This document shows positions 7,921 through 17,131 of a stretch of 64,000 nucleotides of DNA, piece by piece (position 1 is the stretch's first letter; each line of letters opens with the position of its first letter). Made by a program: the position numbers and the translations under genes. The notes beneath the pieces were generated by a model. The model was not told the origin of the DNA, searched no databases, and was given only the letters and a program-made list of their open reading frames with translations. Source of the stretch: Terribacillus halophilus (GTDB taxonomy: Bacteria; Bacillota; Bacilli; Bacillales; Amphibacillaceae). The stretch is taken from assembly GCF_900162685.1 (NCBI RefSeq), contig NZ_LT727828.1:923677-987676 (forward strand), given 5' to 3'.

Positions 7921-9078
7921 ATGGGTGACATATTGCTTCGGAATATCCGTATTTGCACGCCTGATAGCATGATTGACGGTTATATTGGTATGGCAAATGG
8001 GGTAATAGTAGAGATGGGTGAAAATAATCCTACTATAGAATATGCGCAAGAAGTGGATGGAGGGCACCGCTTGGCATTACCAGGCTTTATTGATGGACAT
8101 ATTCATGGAGCGGCAGGTGCCGATACAATGGATGCCACGCAGGAAAGCTTGCACAAAATAGCAGCATGGCTGCCGAATGAAGGTACAACGACTTTCTTAG
8201 CTACGACAATAACCCAAAGTCAGTCAGCTATCGAATCCGCGCTGGAACAGGTGCGCTTGTTTGAGAACAAGCAAGGTGAGGCTGAATTGATTGGTGTGCA
8301 CTTAGAAGGTCCATTTGTGAACGAAAAAAAAGCGGGAGCACAGCCGCTAAAGCATATTCAGAAACCTGACAGGGCGCTGTTTTCTAAATGGCAGGAAACA
8401 GCTGGAGGTAAGGTCAAGGTTGTTACATTAGCGCCGGAATGTGACGACAACTATCAGCTGACAGAAATGCTGGCTTCAGAAAATGTCATTGCCACGGCAG
8501 GACACACAGATAGTACTTTTGAAGAAATAAAAGAAGCTTCTGCCCATGGAGTTAGCCAGCTGACGCATTTGTGTAATCAAATGAATGGTATTCATCATCG
8601 TGATATTGGAGCGGTAGGAGCAGGGTTTCTGCTTTCTTCGCTAACTTGTGAGCTAATCGCTGACGGCATTCACGTTGCACCAGAGATGCTTCGTTTGATT
8701 TTCCAAAATGTCGGTGCAGAGAGATTACTGCTTATTACGGATTCCCTACGCGGAAAAGGCTTGGAAGACGGCATGTATGATCTAGGCGGACAAGCTGTAA
8801 CCGTTACAGAGGGCAAAGCACTCTTGCCAGATGGGACGCTGGCTGGCAGTATGCTGCAGATGAAAGACGCCATTCGCAATATGGCTGACTTTGCAGGAGC
8901 GTCGGTTGCGGATATTGTAAAAATGACAGCTGAAAATCCGGCAAAGCAATTTGGCATTTATGATCGAAAAGGTTCTCTTGAGATAGGGAAAGATGCAGAT
9001 ATTGTCCTGCTGGATGACGAGCTGACATTACAGACAACCTATTGCAGAGGAAAATTGGCTTATCAGAAGGAGAAATGA
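7921..9078 (+). CDS. nagA: N-acetylglucosamine-6-phosphate deacetylase
   Basis: NagA removes the acetyl group from GlcNAc-6P to give glucosamine-6P in the cytoplasm, the first step of GlcNAc use. The 385-residue length is usual. The metal-dependent amidohydrolase barrel shows DGHIHG near residue 57, AGHTDS near residue 195, HLCNQMNG near residue 218 and the catalytic aspartate in ITDSLRG near residue 275. The start has GAAGGG eight bases upstream. nagB follows with its start next to the nagA stop, so they form one operon. The regulator gene nagR, often third in this operon in Bacillus, is absent here. Confidence 0.95.
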   Translation: MGDILLRNIRICTPDSMIDGYIGMANGVIVEMGENNPTIEYAQEVDGGHRLALPGFIDGHIHGAAGADTMDATQESLHKIAAWLPNEGTTTFLATTITQSQSAIESALEQVRLFENKQGEAELIGVHLEGPFVNEKKAGAQPLKHIQKPDRALFSKWQETAGGKVKVVTLAPECDDNYQLTEMLASENVIATAGHTDSTFEEIKEASAHGVSQLTHLCNQMNGIHHRDIGAVGAGFLLSSLTCELIADGIHVAPEMLRLIFQNVGAERLLLITDSLRGKGLEDGMYDLGGQAVTVTEGKALLPDGTLAGSMLQMKDAIRNMADFAGASVADIVKMTAENPAKQFGIYDRKGSLEIGKDADIVLLDDELTLQTTYCRGKLAYQKEK

Positions 9079-9080
9079 CA

Positions 9081-9836
9081 ATGCTTACAATGGAGAAAGC
9101 ACAAGATTATAAAGATTTAAGCCAAATGGCTGCTGAGAAGATTATTACGAAACTTTCCCATAAGCCCGAAGCGGTTCTGGGGCTTGCCACTGGTTCAACC
9201 CCGGTCGGCTTGTACGAAGCTTTGGTTGCGGCCTACAAAGAAAAACGGTTTTCTTTGGCAAAAGCAACGACGTTTAATTTGGATGAGTACGTTGGGATTC
9301 ATCCGAGTGATGAGAATAGTTATGCCTGCTATATGGGCAAGCATTTGTTTAGTCATGTTGATTTACCAGAGGCTGCAGCGCACCTACCAAATGGCGAAAC
9401 AGCGGATTTAGATGCAGCTTGCGCCCAATATGAGAAGCAGATCGCTTCTGCTGGCGGAATAGATTTGCAGGTGATTGGCATTGGACTGAACGGGCATATC
9501 GGTTTTAACGAACCATATACACCGTTCGATCAGCGGACTCATGTCGTCGAATTAGACAAAACCACAAGGGAAGCAAATGCCCGGTTCTTTCCCAACTTGG
9601 ATGCTGTGCCGACACATGCCATTACGATGGGAATTCAAAACATTATGGAAAGCAAAGAATTGCTGCTGCTTGTATCTGGTGAACAAAAAGCTGCGGTGTT
9701 GGAACGACTTGTGTATGGGGATGTAACGGAAGCATTCCCGGCCTCGATTATTAAGGAGCACCCGAATGTGACGATAATAGCGGATCAAGGAGCTTTGAGC
9801 GGGCTTAAAGCTGCTGACTATCAAGCTGGGAACTAA
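9081..9836 (+). CDS. nagB: Glucosamine-6-phosphate deaminase
   Basis: NagB converts glucosamine-6P to fructose-6P and ammonia, feeding amino sugars into glycolysis. The sequence shows the sugar-phosphate site LATGSTPVG, the catalytic aspartate in NLDEYVG and the GLNGHIGFNEP loop. ATG 9081 gives 251 residues and has AAGGAG eight bases upstream. An ATG at 9075 overlaps the nagA stop but is too close to that site. It forms an operon with nagA. Together with mupG and the PTS permease 7 kb upstream, it would let the cell use wall-derived amino sugars. Confidence 0.95.
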   Translation: MLTMEKAQDYKDLSQMAAEKIITKLSHKPEAVLGLATGSTPVGLYEALVAAYKEKRFSLAKATTFNLDEYVGIHPSDENSYACYMGKHLFSHVDLPEAAAHLPNGETADLDAACAQYEKQIASAGGIDLQVIGIGLNGHIGFNEPYTPFDQRTHVVELDKTTREANARFFPNLDAVPTHAITMGIQNIMESKELLLLVSGEQKAAVLERLVYGDVTEAFPASIIKEHPNVTIIADQGALSGLKAADYQAGN

Positions 9837-9865
9837 TTAATTTCCCGGGGAATAAATTTTGTCGA

Positions 9866-9907
9866 AAAAAGATGTGCAGACGTCCGATGACGTTTACACA
9901 TCTTTTT
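9866..9907. terminator. Bidirectional terminator between nagB and yvyE
   Basis: Arms AAAAAGATGTG and CACATCTTTTT flank an inner GACGTC/GACGT fold. A-run and T-run allow termination on both strands. The yvyE stop lies in the right arm. Confidence 0.88.
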
Positions 9908-10526
9908 CTACATATTCTTGTCCGCCGAATTTGATTTCAGCTTGAGCATTGGTCAAATCAGTTATATATGCTTCAAATTCCTGCTCTTGTCCTGATTCCA
10001 TCGCAGCATGCAGGATAACGCGGTCAGCATAATCAATGTTTTGCAATGTGTAAGCAGACTGCCGCAAATCATTCTCAACTTTCCCAAGTAATGTGTAATC
10101 GATATGAATTTCGGCTAGCTGCATAAGCTGTCTTTCTACTACACCGATTGTATCAATTGATTGAGATGCAGAACCCGAATAAGCACGGATAAGGCCGCCA
10201 GCTCCAAGTTTGATGCCGCCGAAATATCTTGTTACCACAACTGCAGTATCCTTCAGCCCTTTTTTCTTCAGCACTTCCAAAATCGGTACGCCAGCTGTAC
10301 CGCTCGGTTCACCGTCGTCACTCGCCTTTTGAATCAAATCATGCTCGCCAATCATGTAAGCAGAGCAATTGTGGGTAGCATCTTTATGTTCCTTTTTTAT
10401 CTTTTGTACAAAAGCGATAGCTTCTTCTTCCGTCTCGACACGCTTTACATGACCAATAAAACGGGATTTTTGGATGACAATTTCGTGTGCGCCTTCCGTT
10501 TTTACGGTAAAATAAGTAGTAAGCAT
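9894..10526 (-). CDS. yvyE: YigZ/IMPACT family protein YvyE
   Basis: This 210-residue protein has an N-terminal IMPACT (UPF0029) domain with the family pattern SRFIGHV, DDGEPSGTAG and TRYFGGIKLGAGGL, followed by a DUF1949 ferredoxin-like domain. In bacteria its biochemical role is poorly known; a link to translation control is suggested from eukaryotic IMPACT. The chosen start MLTTYF has GGAGG eleven bases upstream; an upstream in-frame start at 10550 has none. It is divergent from degS, the same arrangement as in B. subtilis. Confidence 0.92.
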   Translation of the reverse strand: MLTTYFTVKTEGAHEIVIQKSRFIGHVKRVETEEEAIAFVQKIKKEHKDATHNCSAYMIGEHDLIQKASDDGEPSGTAGVPILEVLKKKGLKDTAVVVTRYFGGIKLGAGGLIRAYSGSASQSIDTIGVVERQLMQLAEIHIDYTLLGKVENDLRQSAYTLQNIDYADRVILHAAMESGQEQEFEAYITDLTNAQAEIKFGGQEYVEKDV

Positions 10527-10669
10527 CTTGCGTTTTACCTCCTTGAGCACTCATTATATAAAGATAGCAGAAAATGTGTCGAATTACACAGAAAAGTATG
10601 CCGTACACCCCCAAAAGCAGTTAGGTAATTCGAATGATATAGCATAATAGATTGGTGGAGAAAATGAAA

Positions 10670-11809
10670 ATGGCAAAAAAAATCGAAGACAAAGCGCTCG
10701 ATTCCATCATCAATGAAATGGTGGAAGCTGTCGAGAATAGCAAGGATGAGATTTTTTACATAGGAGAAGAATCGCGCATGGAATATGAACAGCTTCTTGC
10801 TGATCTGCAGCTCACGAAGGAAAAAGTGGCTGACATGATTAAAGAAGGTGATCAGCTTGAACAGAAGGTCCGCTATTCCAAGATGCGTCTGTCTGATGTG
10901 AGCCGCGATTTCGACCGCTATTCAGAAGAAGAAATTCGAGAAGTGTACGAGCAGACGCATAAGCTGCAAAGTGAACTTCGTATGTCTCGTGAGAAGGAAA
11001 AAATTCTTCGTGAGCGGCGTGATGAAACGCAGCGGCGACTGCAAAGCCTGGAGCTGAAGATGAAGCGCGCAGAGGGACTTGTAGGCAAAATCAGCGTTGT
11101 TCTTAACTATTTGAACGATGATTTCAAACAAGTTTCCCAGCTGATTCATGATGCAAAGGAAAAACAGGAATTTGGATTGAAAATTATTGAAGCACAAGAG
11201 GAAGAACGGCGCCGCCTCTCCAGAGAAATGCATGATGGTCCTGCACAGATGCTAGCCAATATCTTGCTTCGATCGGAGCTTGTTGATCGGACATTCCGCG
11301 AAAGGAGCACGGAAGAGGCACTGCTGGAAATCCAGAATATGCGCAAAATGGTCCGCAGCTCTCTGTATGAGGTTCGCCGTATCATTTATGATCTTCGTCC
11401 GATGGCGCTTGATGATCTTGGACTTTTGCCTACCATCAAAAAATATTTGAACAATATTGAGGAATTTAATAATATTCACATTGAGTTTACCGCTCTGAAA
11501 GCAGAAAAGCGCTTGAATCCGAAGTACGAGGTAGCGCTGTTCCGTTTGACACAGGAAGCGGTCCAAAATGCTGTTAAGCATGCGGAACCAACAACAATCA
11601 AAGTTCGTTTAGAAGTAATGCAGGAACTCGTCGTCATCAGTATCATTGATGATGGGAGAGGCTTTGATATTACCCAGAAGAAAGAGAATTCATTCGGTAT
11701 AATTGGAATGCGGGAGCGAGTCGAAATGCTCGATGGATCTATCAATTTTTATTCGGAAATCGGGAAAGGCACGCGCGTTTTAATCAAAGTCCCGCTCACA
11801 GACGGATAA
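10670..11809 (+). CDS. degS: Sensor histidine kinase DegS
   Basis: DegS is a cytoplasmic HisKA_3 kinase that phosphorylates DegU to control exoenzymes, competence, motility and biofilm genes. Residues about 30-180 are a long coiled coil (DegS sensor domain). The phosphoacceptor histidine is in SREMHDGPAQM near residue 190, and the C-terminal ATPase domain contains EAVQNAVKHA and DDGRGFD. ATG 10670 is preferred, nine bases after GGTGGAG; ATG 10664 is only three bases from it. Length, 379 residues, is normal. degU lies 170 bp downstream behind a hairpin. Confidence 0.95.
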   Translation: MAKKIEDKALDSIINEMVEAVENSKDEIFYIGEESRMEYEQLLADLQLTKEKVADMIKEGDQLEQKVRYSKMRLSDVSRDFDRYSEEEIREVYEQTHKLQSELRMSREKEKILRERRDETQRRLQSLELKMKRAEGLVGKISVVLNYLNDDFKQVSQLIHDAKEKQEFGLKIIEAQEEERRRLSREMHDGPAQMLANILLRSELVDRTFRERSTEEALLEIQNMRKMVRSSLYEVRRIIYDLRPMALDDLGLLPTIKKYLNNIEEFNNIHIEFTALKAEKRLNPKYEVALFRLTQEAVQNAVKHAEPTTIKVRLEVMQELVVISIIDDGRGFDITQKKENSFGIIGMRERVEMLDGSINFYSEIGKGTRVLIKVPLTDG

Positions 11810-11811
11810 AA

Positions 11812-11858
11812 AGTGGCAGGAGACAGGTAATTATGCTTATAATTAAAAGCATGCCACT
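11812..11858 (+). other. Hairpin in the degS-degU intergenic region
   Basis: An outer AGGTGGC-type arm (AGTGGC/GCCACT) encloses an inner ATGCTT/AAGCAT stem. No T-run follows, so it is more likely an RNA-processing or attenuation structure than a terminator. It may let degU be expressed at a different level from degS. Confidence 0.4.
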
Positions 11859-11979
11859 AACGTCATCCGATATGTAAGACTGGTTAACGGACTTATTTAA
11901 AACGATTAATACTTTTAAACAATTTAACATGCAGTTAAAAAAGAAAAAAAGACATGAACTTGTAGGAGGAGCGAACCAC

Positions 11980-12660
11980 ATGAGTACTGGGATATTATTG
12001 ATTGATGACCACAAGCTATTTCGAGAGGGAGTAAAGCGCATTCTCGAATTTGAACCAGCTTTCCAGGTTGTCGCAGAGGGGGATGACGGTTCAGAAGCAC
12101 TTGAACTCGTCGAAAAATACAATCCGGATGTCGTCCTAATGGACATCAACATGCCTACTACGAACGGTGTACAAGCAACAGCTGATCTAATCAAGCACCG
12201 TCCGGATATTAATGTTATTATCCTTTCCATCCACGATGACGAAAACTATGTCACACATGCGTTGAAAACAGGAGCACAAGGTTACTTGCTGAAAGAAATG
12301 GATGCAGATTCTTTAATTGATGCGATTAAAGTCGTAAGTGAAGGTGGTTCCTACTTGCACCCGAAAGTGACACATAATCTTGTGAAGGAATACCGTCGCT
12401 TAGCAGAGGAAAACAACTCGTCCATCTCCAGTAGAATTGGCGAGCATCGCCGTCCGCTGCACTTACTGACACGCCGGGAATGTGAAGTGCTGCAGCTGCT
12501 TGCAGACGGCAAGAGCAACCGCGGCGTAGCGGAAGCTTTATACATTAGTGAGAAAACAGTCAAGAACCATGTGAGTAATATCCTGCAAAAGATGAACGTA
12601 AACGACCGCACGCAGGCAGTTGTAACGGCAATCCGCAACGGCTGGGTCGAAGTTTTGTAA
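11980..12660 (+). CDS. degU: Response regulator DegU
   Basis: DegU is the NarL/LuxR-type regulator partnered with DegS. Residues about 1-120 form the receiver with acidic pocket (LIDDH) and phosphoacceptor aspartate in VVLMDINMP. The C-terminal HTH reads [12 protein letters not shown] and [14 protein letters not shown]. Unphosphorylated DegU primes competence in B. subtilis, while the phosphorylated form drives exoprotease genes. The start ATG has AGGAGG ten bases upstream, giving 226 residues; an earlier in-frame ATG at 11929 lacks a site. The first hairpin of the following repeat copy can terminate the transcript. Confidence 0.95.
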   Translation: MSTGILLIDDHKLFREGVKRILEFEPAFQVVAEGDDGSEALELVEKYNPDVVLMDINMPTTNGVQATADLIKHRPDINVIILSIHDDENYVTHALKTGAQGYLLKEMDADSLIDAIKVVSEGGSYLHPKVTHNLVKEYRRLAEENNSSISSRIGEHRRPLHLLTRRECEVLQLLADGKSNRGVAEALYISEKTVKNHVSNILQKMNVNDRTQAVVTAIRNGWVEVL

Positions 12661-12668
12661 AAAGTGAA

Positions 12669-13106
12669 GAGGCTTGGACATAACTGTTTAAGCTATTTGA
12701 AAATCCAAACAACTGCTGTTATTTGCAGTATTGTTTGGATTTTTTTGATTGGAGAGAGAGAGCATTGCTTCGGTAATACACTCCGCTTTCCTGCGGGCGG
12801 CTGGTGAGCCTCCTCATGCAAAAAAACGCACTGCGGGGTCTCGCCTAGCCTTCCTCCCGCGGGAGTCTCCGTGTATTTCCTACGCTGATTGTGTTATGAG
12901 GCACCTTCAATAGTAAAGGGAGAATACGTAGGCTCCTCGAAAAAGATAGCGATTTTCTTGTCGGTGTTTTACTTCAAAAGCTATTCTTTTCCAATGGTAA
13001 CAGCAAGAGTTAGAGAGGCAGCATCCCTCGGAGGACTGCATTAAAATAGTAGGGATGTATGAATTGTTCGCGTAAAGGATGACTTAATCTAGTTGTGTCC
13101 TAGGCT
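12669..13106 (+). repeat. Dispersed intergenic repeat, copy 2 (MITE-like, full length)
   Basis: About 438 bp begin nine bases after the degU stop with GAGGCTTGGACATAAC and end with GTTGTGTCCTAGGCTT, its imperfect inverse. The ATCCAAACAA...TTGTTTGGAT hairpin with T7 (about 12701-12748) can terminate degU. The central long fold (ATACACTCCGC with GTGTAT) and the segments TCCTGCGGGCGGCTGG and CGAAAAAGATAGCGATTTTC match copy 1 closely. The 170 bp between this element and degV hold only degV's ribosome binding site and no other gene that I can support. Confidence 0.8.
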
Positions 13107-13277
13107 TTTTTCTGTTTTCTACAACAGAAATAAATTTGAAACCACGTAATCCTGAAGAAAAACGCAAAAAATACACACCTTGCAGAGAATGAATTGTCCA
13201 GTAGAAGGATGCAAAAAGGACACGCATAGGGTAAGATAAACAGAAAGAGTGAAAAAATGTAAGGGAGACCGATAAGT

Positions 13278-14120
13278 ATGAAAATTGCTGTAATGACAGA
13301 TAGTACAGCATATCTTACGCCAGAACAGCGAGAAGCTTTTGATATACATATGATTCCATTGCAGGTCGTCTTTGACGATGCAACGTATGAGGAAGAAGTC
13401 GATATTAGCACTGCGGAATTTTATGAGAAAATCAAGCAGCAGAAAAGCTTGCCGAAAACGTCGCAGCCTGTTGTGGGGAAAGTGATTGAGAAGCTGGAAG
13501 AACTGAGCAAAACATACGATGCTGTAATTAGCATTCACCTTTCCAGCGGCATAAGCGGTACGTACCAATCGATGGTGGCGGCTGATGATATGGTCGAAGG
13601 AATTGATGTGTATGCTTATGATTCCGAATTGAGCTGTATGCCGCAAGCCTATTATGCAATGGAAGCGGCTCAAATGGTAAACACAGGCGCATCCGTCGAA
13701 GCAATCCTGGAACGGCTGGATGAAATGAAACAAACGATGATTGCTTACTTTATGGTAGATGATTTATCCAACTTACAGCGCGGAGGCCGTCTGAATGGTG
13801 CTCAAGCACTTATCGGCAGCTTGCTTCAAGTGAAGCCAGTGCTTCATTTTGAAGATAAAGTCATTGTCCCATTTGAGAAGATTCGGACCAAGAAAAAAGC
13901 ACTTAGCCGAATCAAGTCTTTATTCGCTGAACAAGCAGCAGGTGGAGATAAAATGAGAGCTTGCTTTATTCATGCCAATCGCCCCGAAGAAGCGGAAGCA
14001 CTTCGAGCGGAGATGCAAGCAGAATATCCAAATTCAGAAATTGATGTATCTTATTTTGGTCCAGTCATCGGTACCCATCTTGGAGAAGGTGCCATCGGAC
14101 TGACGTGGTATAAAGTGTAA
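13278..14120 (+). CDS. degV: DegV family fatty-acid-binding protein
   Basis: DegV proteins are two-domain lipid-binding proteins. In Firmicutes FakB members they present fatty acids to the FakA kinase; for this one the partner is not known. The 280-residue sequence has the N-terminal DSTAYL motif, the HLSSGISGTYQS motif near residue 90 that contacts the fatty-acid carboxylate, and a C-terminal HANRPEEAE/GPVIGTHLGEGAIG region. The ATG follows AAGGGAG. It keeps its B. subtilis position between degU and comFA and is closed by a terminator. Confidence 0.92.
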   Translation: MKIAVMTDSTAYLTPEQREAFDIHMIPLQVVFDDATYEEEVDISTAEFYEKIKQQKSLPKTSQPVVGKVIEKLEELSKTYDAVISIHLSSGISGTYQSMVAADDMVEGIDVYAYDSELSCMPQAYYAMEAAQMVNTGASVEAILERLDEMKQTMIAYFMVDDLSNLQRGGRLNGAQALIGSLLQVKPVLHFEDKVIVPFEKIRTKKKALSRIKSLFAEQAAGGDKMRACFIHANRPEEAEALRAEMQAEYPNSEIDVSYFGPVIGTHLGEGAIGLTWYKV

Positions 14121-14149
14121 AAGGGGAGAGTTTATCTTCCCTTTTTTTA
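14119..14149 (+). terminator. Terminator after degV
   Basis: The stem AAAGGGGAGA/TCTTCCCTTT includes one G-T pair, has the loop GTTTA, and is followed by a T-run. It separates degV from comFA. Confidence 0.85.
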
Positions 14150-14168
14150 ATAGGAAAGGAGCAGTTAT

Positions 14169-15563
14169 ATGGAAATTGATCCAAAACGCTATGGTGGCAA
14201 GCAGCTATTGCGTCGTGAAATCCCTCTCTCATCTTCCCTCTTTGAACAGGCGCTGCAGCAGCATTGCTTCAAGAAAATCCCCGGTATCCGCAAAGAAAAA
14301 GGACATGCATACTGCAATCGCTGTAATGCTAGTGACGCTCATCTGCAAAGTATTGCCTGTCAAAAATGTGACCAAACCCATCTTTATTGCCGAAACTGTA
14401 TTCAAATGGGCAGAGTCAGTGCCTGTGAGCAGCTTTATGAATGGACGGGACCTGAACCGGCGTGGCCCGTTCATACTACTCCTTGTGCTTGGAACGGGGA
14501 ACTTACTGTGCATCAGCAAGTTGCAGCCAATGCGATTGACCGGGCCATACAGCTGAATGATAGGTTATTAATCCATGCAGTTTGCGGTGCAGGGAAAACG
14601 GAGATGCTTTTTCAAGGTATTACAAGTGCCCTCCAGAAAGGCAAACGCGTCTGCCTGGCAACACCGCGAGCCGATGTTGTGCGGGAATTGCTCCCGCGTT
14701 TTCGTGAGGCTTTCCCCAGTGTCGCGATGCAGGCTTTATATGGCGGCAGCCCGGATAAGACAGGAGACGGTCAGCTTATTCTAGCTACGACCCACCAGCT
14801 GCTCCGTTTTTACCAAGCCTTTGATGTCCTTATCATTGATGAAATCGACGCTTTTCCTTACCATGCTGATTCCATGCTTCATTTTGCCTCTGATAAAGCA
14901 AAGAAAACAGCGTGTGCCTCTATTTTCCTCACTGCAACACCACGAAAAAAAGAAAAACAAGCCATCAAAGCCAACACGCTGCCTCATGTGTTTGTTCCGC
15001 TACGCTTCCACGGCCAGCCGCTACCTGTGCCATCTTCTAAAATTTGCTTTGGGTTAAACAAGAAACTGAAGAAGGGAAACTTGCCGAAAGGACTACTAAC
15101 GTGGCTGCAAAAACGTACAAATCCCACACGCCAGGTGCTTCTGTTTTTGCCGACGGTTGCACTTGCTGATTCGCTGCAGAAAGATGCTATCTCAGCACTA
15201 TACCCCTTTGCTAAAAAAATCCAGTCAAAAAATCCTGCAGAAACGCTTATCAGGACGGTACATGCTGCCGATAAAGAAAGGGAGGAGAAGGTTCAGGCCT
15301 TCCGGAATCGTGAAATTGCTATCATCTTAACGACTACTATCCTGGAGCGCGGCGTCACATTCCCGTCTGTTGATGTGGCCGTTTTAGATGCCGCACATGA
15401 CGTGTTCGATGAAGCTGCACTTGTGCAAATTGCCGGTCGCGCTGGCCGCAGTCCTGCTGATCCGACGGGGGAAGTAGTCTTTTTTCATGAAGGAAGAAGC
15501 AGAGCGATGGATCAAGCAGTTAAGGCAATTCAGGACATGAACCATCGAGCGAGTAAATTATGA
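14169..15563 (+). CDS. comFA: Competence DNA-translocase ATPase ComFA
   Basis: ComFA is a DEAD-box-like ATPase on the cytoplasmic face that helps pull single-stranded DNA through the ComEC channel. The N-terminal third has a four-cysteine zinc site (CNRC and CQKC, then CRNC). The helicase core shows Walker A AVCGAGKTE near residue 138, DEID box II, FLTATPRK motif III and GRAGR motif VI near residue 427. Length is 464 residues, as in B. subtilis. The start has AAAGGAG upstream. comFC overlaps its stop by four bases, and comFB is missing. I see no ComK box pair in the 48 bp before the gene. Confidence 0.95.
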   Translation: MEIDPKRYGGKQLLRREIPLSSSLFEQALQQHCFKKIPGIRKEKGHAYCNRCNASDAHLQSIACQKCDQTHLYCRNCIQMGRVSACEQLYEWTGPEPAWPVHTTPCAWNGELTVHQQVAANAIDRAIQLNDRLLIHAVCGAGKTEMLFQGITSALQKGKRVCLATPRADVVRELLPRFREAFPSVAMQALYGGSPDKTGDGQLILATTHQLLRFYQAFDVLIIDEIDAFPYHADSMLHFASDKAKKTACASIFLTATPRKKEKQAIKANTLPHVFVPLRFHGQPLPVPSSKICFGLNKKLKKGNLPKGLLTWLQKRTNPTRQVLLFLPTVALADSLQKDAISALYPFAKKIQSKNPAETLIRTVHAADKEREEKVQAFRNREIAIILTTTILERGVTFPSVDVAVLDAAHDVFDEAALVQIAGRAGRSPADPTGEVVFFHEGRSRAMDQAVKAIQDMNHRASKL

Positions 15564-16237
15564 ACAGTTGTATGTACTGCGGCGAACTGAAAAATGCTAA
15601 ACCGATGTGGGCAACATTTTTTTGGCCGGAACGCATCACGTCTTTATGTGCAACCTGCGCAAGTTCTTTTCACCTATTAACGGAGCAAGGCTGCCCAACT
15701 TGTATGAAACAAGCTGAGTCAGATACATGCAGTGATTGTTTACAATGGGAAACTTCAGATTACCAAGCTGTATTGGACAGGAATGTATCGCTGTATGGCT
15801 ATGATCATTTTATGCGTGACTATGTTGCGCAATGGAAATACCGCGGTGATTATGCACTTGGAAAAGTATTTGAACACACTTTCCAGCAGCTTTTTCAGCA
15901 GCATTTCAGCAATCAGCCGTATGTGGCTGTGCCGATTCCGTTGAGCGACGAGCGCATGCAAGAGAGGGGATTCAATCAGGCCGCCGAGCTGGCAGATTTT
16001 ACGGGAGCCACTGCAATAGATGCATTGGCAAGAAAGCATGGGGAAAAACAATCTAAACGCAGGAAGTGGGACAGGATGAAGGCAAACAACCCATTTTATC
16101 TGTCAGGAGAAGTACCTCGATATGCGGTGCTAATCGACGATATTTATACGACAGGTACCACATTGAGGCATGCAGCGCAGGTTCTCAAGGAAAATGGAGC
16201 GCGAAAAATAGCTGCCTGTACCTTAATCAGGGGGTAA
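15560..16237 (+). CDS. comFC: Competence protein ComFC (phosphoribosyltransferase fold)
   Basis: ComFC has an N-terminal cysteine-rich zinc region (CMYC, CATC, CPTC, CSDC) and a phosphoribosyltransferase domain with the PRPP loop VLIDDIYTTGTT near residue 190. It works with ComFA in uptake of transforming DNA. The length of 225 residues is usual. Its ATG overlaps the comFA stop by four bases (ATGA), so translation is coupled. It is followed by a short intergenic region before the flagellar genes. Confidence 0.94.
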   Translation: MNSCMYCGELKNAKPMWATFFWPERITSLCATCASSFHLLTEQGCPTCMKQAESDTCSDCLQWETSDYQAVLDRNVSLYGYDHFMRDYVAQWKYRGDYALGKVFEHTFQQLFQQHFSNQPYVAVPIPLSDERMQERGFNQAAELADFTGATAIDALARKHGEKQSKRRKWDRMKANNPFYLSGEVPRYAVLIDDIYTTGTTLRHAAQVLKENGARKIAACTLIRG

Positions 16238-16354
16238 CTTTCCCATATGCCAAATGTCGCGGAAACCGCGGCTTTAGTACCTTTACGTGCTATAATTATA
16301 CGAAACAGGACACTTTCTGGTGTTCCTATTATACTAGGAGGAGGGCGTTAGCTT

Positions 16355-16762
16355 ATGTTAGAACTAGCAAATTGTGTCCGCTGTGGAAGCGTTTTTGCAA
16401 GAGATTATCGGGATATTTGTCCGAACTGTCATCGAGAGGAAGAACGTTCCTTCCAGATGGTGCATCAATACTTGCGAAAACGAGAGAATCGCCAAGCGAC
16501 GATTCAGCAAATTACGGAAGTAACGACAGTTCCAGAATCGTTGATTATTAAATTTGTTCGTGAAAAGAGACTGCAGCCGAGTCAATTCCCGATGCTGTCT
16601 TATTCTTGCCGCAACTGCAGCAACCAGATTACCGAAGGCGAAATGTGTGCAGATTGCAAAGACGACATGCGCAAAGAGCTGAATGTAGCGCTTGAATTAG
16701 ACCAAAAACGGGAAACAGCCAAAGCGAATGAACAGCGCGTATATTATAATGGAAACCGATAA
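16355..16762 (+). CDS. yvyF: YvyF, TIGR03826-family flagellar-region protein
   Basis: YvyF is a 135-residue protein found at the start of the flgM operon in Bacillaceae. It has an N-terminal zinc-ribbon pair (CVRC...CPNC) and a C-terminal pair (CRNC...CADC) around a helical MerR-like segment (about residues 45-75). In B. subtilis it has been reported to influence FlgM. The ATG has AGGAGGAGG upstream. It is followed by a sigma-D-like promoter and flgM, so flgM can be read from two promoters. Confidence 0.9.
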   Translation: MLELANCVRCGSVFARDYRDICPNCHREEERSFQMVHQYLRKRENRQATIQQITEVTTVPESLIIKFVREKRLQPSQFPMLSYSCRNCSNQITEGEMCADCKDDMRKELNVALELDQKRETAKANEQRVYYNGNR

Positions 16763-16777
16763 GTGAAATAAATCAGT

Positions 16778-16803
16778 TAAATTGCTTAACATTTCCTCGA
16801 TAT
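16778..16803 (+). promoter_or_regulatory. Sigma-D-type promoter of flgM
   Basis: TAAA at 16778-16781, a 14-nt spacer, then CTCGATAT at 16796-16803. The sigma-D consensus is TAAA-N14-16-GCCGATAT. The element lies 50 bp before flgM, as in B. subtilis. Confidence 0.65.
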
Positions 16804-16855
16804 GAACCGATACTATCTGTAAGAGTGTTAAGAAGTTGGAAAGGGGTGCTGATCT

Positions 16856-17113
16856 TTGAAAATACAAGGTCCGAACCAATCCGGTTTCAATCCGTACACA
16901 AAACAGCTCAAACAGCAGGCCGATTTGCAAAAAGCAAGTCAGCGTCAGGATAAACTGGAGATTTCCTCGGAAGCAAAACGGCTTCAGGAAGGCGACAAAA
17001 TTCAGGCAAGCCGCCAGAGCTATGTGGAACAGATAAAAGCCGCAGTACAAAACGGCGATTACAAAGTCGATGCAGAGAAGACCGCCAAGAAAATGATGGA
17101 TTTTTGGTCATAA
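16856..17113 (+). CDS. flgM: Anti-sigma-28 factor FlgM
   Basis: FlgM holds sigma-D inactive until the hook is complete, delaying filament genes. The 85-residue protein has the usual disordered N-terminal part and a C-terminal helical sigma-binding region, with the family pattern DKLEISSEAKRLQ and YKVDAEKTAKKMMDF. The start is TTG with AAGGGG nine bases upstream; a weak start codon suits low dosage of an anti-sigma factor. It leads the flgM-flgN-flgK-flgL block. Confidence 0.93.
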   Translation: MKIQGPNQSGFNPYTKQLKQQADLQKASQRQDKLEISSEAKRLQEGDKIQASRQSYVEQIKAAVQNGDYKVDAEKTAKKMMDFWS

Positions 17114-17131
17114 GACCAAGGAGGAGCAACC

